Of a stretch of DNA of 64,000 nucleotides, positions 58,884-64,000 are shown in pieces; the first letter of the stretch is position 1, and each line of letters opens with the position of its first letter. Below the pieces are notes generated by a model. The model had not been told where the DNA came from, ran no database searches, and saw only the letters and a list, made by a program, of their open reading frames with translations. Made by a program: the position numbers and the translations under genes. The DNA is taken from contig NZ_MPZM01000013.1 of NCBI RefSeq assembly GCF_002936955.1, forward strand, positions 1 through 64,000. The letters are read 5' to 3'. The DNA is from Oceanisphaera arctica (GTDB lineage Bacteria > Pseudomonadota > Gammaproteobacteria > Enterobacterales > Aeromonadaceae).

Positions 58884-59432
58884 CTATCTTTGCTCGATAC
58901 CAAGGTCGATGGGGTGGGCTTCCATCCAGCTCCTGGCCGCCTGTTGCCAGTGACCGCTTTGCTGCCAGTTGGCAATGATCTGTTCAAGATCTTCCGGTTG
59001 CCAGCGCAACGCCACCAGTATGGCGAAAGCCTTCGGGGCCTCCTGCTCCAGGCTTCGCCGCACCAGGGTGTGGGGCCGGTCATCAACCGGCCAGAATTCG
59101 GCTTCACTCGCCAGACCGTCATCTTTAGGCCCCAGATCGTGCAGCCGCTCGAAAAAACGCTCTACAAAGGGGGCCGACGCCTCGGGCAGCCATATCGACA
59201 GGCTGGCGTCGGCCTTGCCGGCCCAGAGCCGCTGCCAGATTTGTCCCAGCCGGGCTTCTTCAATCGTCACGGTAAACCCCTGCTGTTCCAGCACGGCCCC
59301 GGCAAGATGGCTGCGCGCCAGCTCGGCGGGGCTGGCCCCACTCAACAGATGGATCTCTCGCGGTGTCGAGTCGGTGCAGGCCGCCAGCATCAGACTCAAC
59401 ATCAACAGGGCCGCTTTGACTACTGCTCTCAT
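58884..59432 (-). CDS. Short OpuAC-like substrate-binding lipoprotein
   Basis: A 182-residue protein with a lipoprotein signal (LMLSLMLAAC, Cys near residue 19). The mature part resembles glycine-betaine/choline binding proteins (OpuAC type): LSGASPAELARSHLAGAVLE, LWAGKADASLSIWLPEAS, ERLHDLGP, and a C-terminal helical region. It is much shorter than usual binding proteins (about 280-330), and no ABC permease or ATPase is adjacent. It may be a truncated relic or an orphan periplasmic sensor/binding subunit. Confidence 0.65.
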   Translation of the reverse strand: MRAVVKAALLMLSLMLAACTDSTPREIHLLSGASPAELARSHLAGAVLEQQGFTVTIEEARLGQIWQRLWAGKADASLSIWLPEASAPFVERFFERLHDLGPKDDGLASEAEFWPVDDRPHTLVRRSLEQEAPKAFAILVALRWQPEDLEQIIANWQQSGHWQQAARSWMEAHPIDLGIEQR

Positions 59433-59743
59433 CGATTATCCCCATGAAAAAAGGCAAGAGTGCCAGAAAATGTCGCCGAAATCATGCCTGCAGTCGGGTC
59501 ATTTCAGAGCCTGGCTCGCTGTCCGTTCGATGACAAAACCGCCATTTAAACCGGCGCTTATGCCGAGACGAGTCCTGATGTTTCAGTCAAAACAGTGCCG
59601 CAAACAGCCGGATTATTTTTCGCGTAACCGGCTGCTTTTTCACCGATTTGTGATACCGTGCGCGCACCTTATCTTGCAGCCAGACACCTGTCTGGACTCA
59701 TTTAGGCAAACCATTGTTTTTATTATCTAAAATGGATTCTCAG
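59433..59743. other. Divergent intergenic region
   Basis: About 310 bases between the OpuAC-like gene (minus) and the lipoprotein gene (plus). Only trivial short frames are present. It should carry divergent promoters, but no strong -35/-10 pair could be fixed. Confidence 0.4.
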
Positions 59744-60493
59744 ATGCGTCTGTACCCCTTGTTGAAAGTGGCCGCACTCAGCCTGCTGCTGAGCGGTTGT
59801 GTTGCCCCCCTGCTGGCCATGGGCCAGGGCCAGCTGATGTGGGCCCTGCTCAAGCCCATGGTGGGACTGGATCCCAACAACAGCAATCTGTTGGAGCAAC
59901 CCCTGATCAAAACCCGAATGACCGGCCTGCTCGGTCCCAACTACGACACCACGGTCAAACTTCTGCGCACCGCCAGCGAACTGCAACAGGAAGGCCCTCT
60001 GTTTTATCTGGCTTCTCGCTATGATCCGCAGCAAGGGTCGGAGCGCGCCAGCCTGGTGTGGAACTCTCAGACCAACCAGATGGCGGCGCTGCTCAATAAC
60101 GGCGAGAAGACCAAGGTATTTACCGAGCCACACACCGGCAAGGCCGCCGTGTGGCCCCAGGCCATGCAGGGCTGGTTGAGCCTGGATGATACTGCACCGG
60201 CGCTCTCGTTGACGCCCGCAGCCAAGGCCGCAACCGTCCCCTTACCGGCGGTCACGAAAATTGCTCCTGCCACCACAAAAGCTGACAGCCTGCCCGCACA
60301 AAGCGAGTTGCTGGCTGCTCAGGAGCAGCTGAAAGCGGCTCAGGCCAAGATAAAGGCGCTGGAAACCGCGAAAAAAACGGCAGCCATACCGCCGCCAGCA
60401 AGCGCCGAGCCGAAGGCCACCGCCAAAGCCGCCCTCGACAAGCTGAGTGGCGAGCAGGCCGAAGCGGCGATGGAAGCCCTGCTGAGCCAGTAA
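59744..60493 (+). CDS. Predicted lipoprotein, unknown function
   Basis: A 249-residue protein. Signal MRLYPLLKVAALSLLLSGC gives a lipobox LLSGC with Cys at 19. A globular part follows to about residue 145 (GPNYDTTVKLLRTASELQQ, then LASRYDPQQGSERASLVW). The C-terminal third is Ala/Lys/Pro-rich with a helical stretch (AAQEQLKAAQAKIKALE) that could be a coiled coil reaching through the periplasm. I prefer ATG 59744, which gives a textbook signal and has GGA upstream; ATG 59732 and TTG 59714 are in frame. No family recognised. Confidence 0.75.
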   Translation: MRLYPLLKVAALSLLLSGCVAPLLAMGQGQLMWALLKPMVGLDPNNSNLLEQPLIKTRMTGLLGPNYDTTVKLLRTASELQQEGPLFYLASRYDPQQGSERASLVWNSQTNQMAALLNNGEKTKVFTEPHTGKAAVWPQAMQGWLSLDDTAPALSLTPAAKAATVPLPAVTKIAPATTKADSLPAQSELLAAQEQLKAAQAKIKALETAKKTAAIPPPASAEPKATAKAALDKLSGEQAEAAMEALLSQ

Positions 60494-60514
60494 CGGCGGC
60501 GCGATATAAACAAG

Positions 60515-60542
60515 AAGGGCGCGGATATCCGCGCCCTTTTTT
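60515..60542. terminator. Bidirectional terminator between convergent genes
   Basis: Perfect palindrome AAGGGCGCGGATATCCGCGCCCTT followed by T-run on the plus strand. It serves the lipoprotein gene and probably also the dehydrogenase gene arriving on the other strand. Confidence 0.85.
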
Positions 60543-60561
60543 GTGCCCGATAAGCCGACTG

Positions 60562-62010
60562 TCAGCCGGTCAGATTACCCAGATTGACGTACTTGGTTTC
60601 GAGAAACTCGTCCAGCCCGATATGGGATCCTTCGCGGCCCAGCCCGGACTCCTTGACCCCGCCGAAGGGCGCAACCTCGTTGGAGATGATGCCTTCGTTC
60701 ACGCCCACCATGCCCGACTCCAGCGCCTCCGAGACCCGGAATACCCGGTTCAGATCCTGGGTATAGAAATAGGCGGCCAGACCGAAGGGCGTGTCATTGG
60801 CCCGCCTGATAACCTCGGCCTCGTCGTGAAAGCGGAAACAGGCGGCCACCGGGCCGAAGGTTTCTTCCTCGGCCAGCAGCATTGCTTCGCTGGCGTCGGC
60901 AATCACGGTGGGCTGATAGAAGGTGCCGCCCAGCTCGTGCGGCTTGCCGCCACAGACAAGACGCCCCCCCTTGGCGAGGGCATCGCTGACATGTTGTTCC
61001 ACCTTTTTCAGCGCGGCCTGATTGATCAGGGGCCCCTGCTGGGCGCCGGGTGTCAATCCCTCGGCCACCTCCATGCCGCTGGCGGCATCGGCCAGCTTCT
61101 GCACGAAGGCGTCATAGATGCCGTCCTGCACGAAGAAGCGGTTGACGCAGACGCAGGTCTGGCCGGTGTTGCGAAACTTGGAAGCCATGGCCCCGGCCAC
61201 GGCGGCGTCCAGGTCCGCATCATCAAACACGATGAAGGGGGCGTTGCCACCCAGCTCCAGCGACAGCTTCTTCACTGTACCGGCGGCCTGGTTCATCAGC
61301 TGTTTGCCGATCTTGGTCGATCCGGTAAAGGACAGCTTGCGTACCACTGAACTGCCCATCAGCGCATCACCGATAGCCCCGGAATCACCGGACACCAGAT
61401 TGAGCACGCCCGGTGGCATGCCCGCCCGCTCGGCCAGCACCGCCAGCGCATTGGCACACAGTGGGGTTTCGCTCGACGCCTTGACCACGGCGGTACAACC
61501 GGCGGCAATGGCCGGGCCCAGCTTGCGGGTCAGCATGGCGATGGGGAAGTTCCAGGGAGTAATGGCCGCCACCACCCCCACCGGCTGTTTTATTACCCAG
61601 AGACGGTTTTCGGCCTTGGGGCTGGGAATGGTCTCGCCGTAGGCGCGCTTGGCCTCTTCGGCAAACCACTCGAGAAAGCTGGCGGCGTAAGCCACCTCGC
61701 CCTTTGCCTCGGCCAGGGGCTTGCCCTGCTCCAGCACCATCAGCGTGGCCAGCTCGTCCTGATGCTTCATCATCAGCTCATACCAGCGGCGCAATACCGT
61801 ACCTCGCTCCTTGGCCGTGGTGTGCCGCCAGCGTTCAAAAGCCCGCTCTGCGGCGGCAATGGCGGCTTGTGTCTCTTCGGTGCCACATTTCGCCACCTTC
61901 GCCAGCAGCTCGCCGCTGGCGGGGTTGTAAACCTCATACTGACCGGCACCATTACGCCATTGGCCATCGCAGTACCAGCCGGTTTGCCACAGCGGATTTG
62001 AACTGTCCAT
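60562..62010 (-). CDS. gabD: NAD(P)-dependent succinate-semialdehyde-type dehydrogenase
   Basis: A 482-residue aldehyde dehydrogenase. Motifs: AITPWNFPIAMLTRKLGPA (about 148), FTGSTKIGK, LELGGNAPFIVFDDADLD with the catalytic Glu (about 250) and GQTCVCVNRFFVQ with the catalytic Cys (about 284). The closest family is GabD, which oxidises succinate semialdehyde to succinate. Without gabT nearby, glutarate semialdehyde or another aldehyde is possible. ATG at 62010 has GAGGAG upstream. Confidence 0.87.
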   Translation of the reverse strand: MDSSNPLWQTGWYCDGQWRNGAGQYEVYNPASGELLAKVAKCGTEETQAAIAAAERAFERWRHTTAKERGTVLRRWYELMMKHQDELATLMVLEQGKPLAEAKGEVAYAASFLEWFAEEAKRAYGETIPSPKAENRLWVIKQPVGVVAAITPWNFPIAMLTRKLGPAIAAGCTAVVKASSETPLCANALAVLAERAGMPPGVLNLVSGDSGAIGDALMGSSVVRKLSFTGSTKIGKQLMNQAAGTVKKLSLELGGNAPFIVFDDADLDAAVAGAMASKFRNTGQTCVCVNRFFVQDGIYDAFVQKLADAASGMEVAEGLTPGAQQGPLINQAALKKVEQHVSDALAKGGRLVCGGKPHELGGTFYQPTVIADASEAMLLAEEETFGPVAACFRFHDEAEVIRRANDTPFGLAAYFYTQDLNRVFRVSEALESGMVGVNEGIISNEVAPFGGVKESGLGREGSHIGLDEFLETKYVNLGNLTG

Positions 62011-62144
62011 TTCTCTTCTCCTCAAACATGTGAACTGGCAGGTTTTCCCGCAGCTATCAAAACGTTATCGATTACCGAGTATAGGTGCAACCGGGATCTC
62101 GAAATGGAGCCAGTCAAGCCGGGGTGCGGGGGCCAGAAAACGAA

Positions 62145-62172
62145 AAAGGCCGGGCTATAAGCCCGGCCTTTG
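62145..62172 (-). terminator. Terminator of the AGCS symporter gene
   Basis: Hairpin AAAGGCCGGGC, loop TATAA, GCCCGGCCTTT with a T-run on the minus strand, 22 bases after the symporter stop. Confidence 0.9.
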
Positions 62173-62193
62173 CAATCATGCTGTTTAGGTTAA

Positions 62194-63687
62194 TTAACCG
62201 CGCTCTGCCTGAGCGTCGGTCACCACCGCATCAGTGGCAGCATCGGTTTTTGCTTTCTTGTCCTTGACCCAGATATCGGCGTTCTTGATACCCAGTTTAA
62301 TCGGATCGAAGGTCGGATCCAGACCCTGAGCCTTCTGTGCCTCGTAGTCTTTCAGGGCGATCAACGCCGGCTTCTGCAGCAGCAGGATGGCGACGATGTT
62401 CAGCCAGGCCATCATGCCCACGCCGATATCACCCAGGCCCCAGGCCAGCTCGGCAGTTTTCACCGAACCATAGACCACGGATGCCATCAGGGCTATCTTG
62501 AGCACGAAGATCATCCAGGGACGATGTATATGCCGGTTGATGTAGGCCACGTTGGTTTCGGCAATATAGTAGTAGGCCAGAATGGTGGTGAAGGCGAAGA
62601 AGAACAGCGCCACCGCCACGAAGGTACCACCGAAGCCGGGCATGACCGACTCTACCGCCGCCTGGGTATAACCCGGGCCAGCCGACACGCCTGGCAACTG
62701 CTCGACGATGACCTCGCCCGCCTTGCCCATGACGTTATAGGCGCCGGTAATGATGATCATGAAGGCAGTGGCCGTGCAGACAAACAGGGTGTCTACATAA
62801 ACCGAGAAGCCCTGCACCAGACCCTGTTTGGCCGGGTGAGAAACTTCGGCTGCCGCCGCCGGGTGCGGACCCGTACCCTGACCGGCTTCGTTGGAGTAGA
62901 TGCCACGCTTTACACCCCACTCGATAGCCAGACCCAGAATGGCGCCAAAACCGGCTTTCATGCCGAAGGCGCTGCCGACGATGAGGCCGACTACGTCGGG
63001 CAGCATTTCGATGTGCATCGCGATAACAACGAAGGCCACCAGTATGTAGCCCAGCGCCATGAAGGGCACCACTATCTGGGTAAAGTGGGCAATACGCTTG
63101 ACGCCACCGAAGATGATCAGCCCCAGCAGCACCACTACCACGGCGGCAGACACAGAGGTGGAAATGCCGAAGGCATTCTCGATACCGGAGGCGATGCTGT
63201 TGGCCTGAACCCCCGGCAGCAGCAGACCACAGCCGATAATAGTGGCGAAGGCGAAGGTCCAGGCATACCACTTCATGCCCAGGCCTTTTTCGATGTAGTA
63301 GGCAGGGCCACCGCGATAGAGGCCGTTGTCGTCTTTTTCCTTGTAGATCTGCGCCAGGGTAGATTCCACGAAGGCGGTACCGGCACCCAGAAAGGCCACC
63401 ATCCACATCCAGAACACGGCACCAGGACCACCGAAGGTGATGGCGGTGGCCACACCGGCGATGTTACCTGTACCCACACGACCAGACAGCGACAGCGTCA
63501 GGGCCTGGAAAGAAGTGATACCCGCGGGCGAAGCTTCGCCCTTGAACATCAGGCGAACCATTTCCTTGATATGACGGATCTGCAGAAAGCGGGTGCGCAG
63601 CGAGAAGTACAAGCCTACCCCCAGACACAGATAAATCAGGGGTAAACTCCATATATAACTGTTTATGCCATTAACCAGGTCACTCAT
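62194..63687 (-). CDS. Alanine/glycine:cation symporter (AGCS family)
   Basis: A 497-residue inner-membrane symporter with about 11 helices. Hallmarks: TLSLSGRVGTGNIAGVATAI (about 66-85), a family signature, GGPAYYIEKGLG, and SNEAGQGTGPHPAAAAEVSHP (about 268-287). It imports alanine or glycine with sodium or protons. ATG at 63687 follows AAGGA at six bases. No glycine riboswitch was seen upstream; instead there are two palindromes. Confidence 0.93.
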   Translation of the reverse strand: MSDLVNGINSYIWSLPLIYLCLGVGLYFSLRTRFLQIRHIKEMVRLMFKGEASPAGITSFQALTLSLSGRVGTGNIAGVATAITFGGPGAVFWMWMVAFLGAGTAFVESTLAQIYKEKDDNGLYRGGPAYYIEKGLGMKWYAWTFAFATIIGCGLLLPGVQANSIASGIENAFGISTSVSAAVVVVLLGLIIFGGVKRIAHFTQIVVPFMALGYILVAFVVIAMHIEMLPDVVGLIVGSAFGMKAGFGAILGLAIEWGVKRGIYSNEAGQGTGPHPAAAAEVSHPAKQGLVQGFSVYVDTLFVCTATAFMIIITGAYNVMGKAGEVIVEQLPGVSAGPGYTQAAVESVMPGFGGTFVAVALFFFAFTTILAYYYIAETNVAYINRHIHRPWMIFVLKIALMASVVYGSVKTAELAWGLGDIGVGMMAWLNIVAILLLQKPALIALKDYEAQKAQGLDPTFDPIKLGIKNADIWVKDKKAKTDAATDAVVTDAQAERG

Positions 63688-63752
63688 ATAACATCCTTTG
63701 TTCTGATTAAACCGTACTGCAATAGCAGAACATTCCCTCAAAGAGGCATTGG

Positions 63753-63847
63753 TTAACGATTAAGCGATGTTCAATCGTTAAGTGTGGAGAAAAATACTCT
63801 GCAATCTCCATCAGTACAAGTAGGACAAACCTATTAGAATTTCTAAT
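63753..63847 (-). promoter_or_regulatory. Candidate promoter and operator of the AGCS gene
   Basis: Inverted repeat TTAACGATT (63753-63761) and AATCGTTAA (63773-63781), 11-base spacer. On the minus strand a possible promoter TTGTAC (63819-63814), 17 bases, TATTTT (63796-63791) lies just upstream, so the repeat would cover the transcription start. A second palindrome ATTAGAA-T-TTCTAAT (63833-63847) lies behind the -35. The layout suggests binding of one or two regulators. The rest to the window end is AT-rich with no gene seen. Confidence 0.4.
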
Positions 63848-64000
63848 CTATGGACCGAATAATTAGCAACATTTGAATAACAAATCATCCAAACCACTAT
63901 CCCCCATTAATCTAAACGCGACCGTAAAGTCATAAGCAACTGTTAAAAAAAGAATTAAATCAGAAATCCATGCGGCAAGACCCAGCGCCAGAAACGCATT

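Noticed and set aside
63688-64000. Glycine riboswitch before the AGCS symporter
   Set aside because: The minus-strand leader lacks the paired glycine aptamer motifs; only palindromes and a possible promoter were seen.

Overview
The window is chromosomal DNA of a GC-rich gammaproteobacterium. The gene orders accB-accC-yhdT-panF-prmA-dusB-fis, ribH-nusB-thiL-pgpA and glyA-nrdR-ribD-ribE-ribBA, a second EF-G of the Vibrio/Aeromonas type, and a SiaABCD-type operon together suggest a marine or brackish Aeromonadales relative (Oceanimonas/Zobellella-like). That placement is inference from gene order and protein likeness, not a computed result. I saw no tRNA, rRNA, CRISPR array, prophage or intact insertion sequence.

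Layout. 0-10 kb, minus strand: a second elongation factor G, a 31-residue membrane peptide, a polytopic transporter, and a four-gene oligopeptide-type ABC importer operon (fused double ATPase, binding protein, two permeases). 10-14 kb, minus strand: ribH-nusB-thiL-pgpA and an MscS channel. 14-25 kb: a c-di-GMP-I riboswitch feeding a membrane PAS-PAS-GGDEF-EAL protein, an EamA exporter, housekeeping orphans (YedI, HopJ, esterase, HutD), and the biofilm signalling operon siaABCD. 25.5-30.4 kb, minus strand: glyA, nrdR, ribD, ribE, ribBA. In related genera the two riboflavin blocks adjoin, so about 12.8 kb seems to have been placed between ribBA and ribH. 30.6-43.9 kb, plus strand: a TorD-like chaperone, DUF2956, an amidoligase/glutamine-amidotransferase/YqaA trio, acs, aroQ-accB-accC, ridA, yhdT-panF, prmA, dusB-fis.

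The most unusual region is 44-57.5 kb, plus strand. A surface-type protein has a Flp-pilin-like N-terminus, a Gly/Ser/Thr repeat stalk and a C-terminal anchor. It is followed by a transposase remnant and a second c-di-GMP-I riboswitch. The riboswitch leads a six-gene, mostly overlapping operon: a GAF hybrid histidine kinase with three receivers, a CheR methyltransferase, a second hybrid kinase with a degenerate terminal receiver, a REC-PAS-GGDEF-EAL protein, a stand-alone CheB methylesterase, and a second REC-PAS-GGDEF-EAL protein. No classical chemoreceptor, CheA or CheW is present. I read it as a riboswitch-controlled phosphorelay that sets c-di-GMP level, with CheR/CheB adapting some non-classical target, possibly the long Glu/Gln-rich coiled coil of the first kinase.

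The 57.6-64 kb end carries purT, a short OpuAC-like lipoprotein, an unknown lipoprotein, a succinate-semialdehyde-type dehydrogenase and an alanine/glycine:cation symporter.

Two repeat types recur. One is a dispersed element of about 0.4-0.55 kb, present in three full or rearranged copies plus one partial copy, with ATACCAA-type inverted ends and internal stem-loops. The other is a G-rich heptamer hairpin found in two intergenic gaps. With siaD, the window encodes four GGDEF proteins (three also carrying EAL) and two c-di-GMP riboswitches within about 43 kb.
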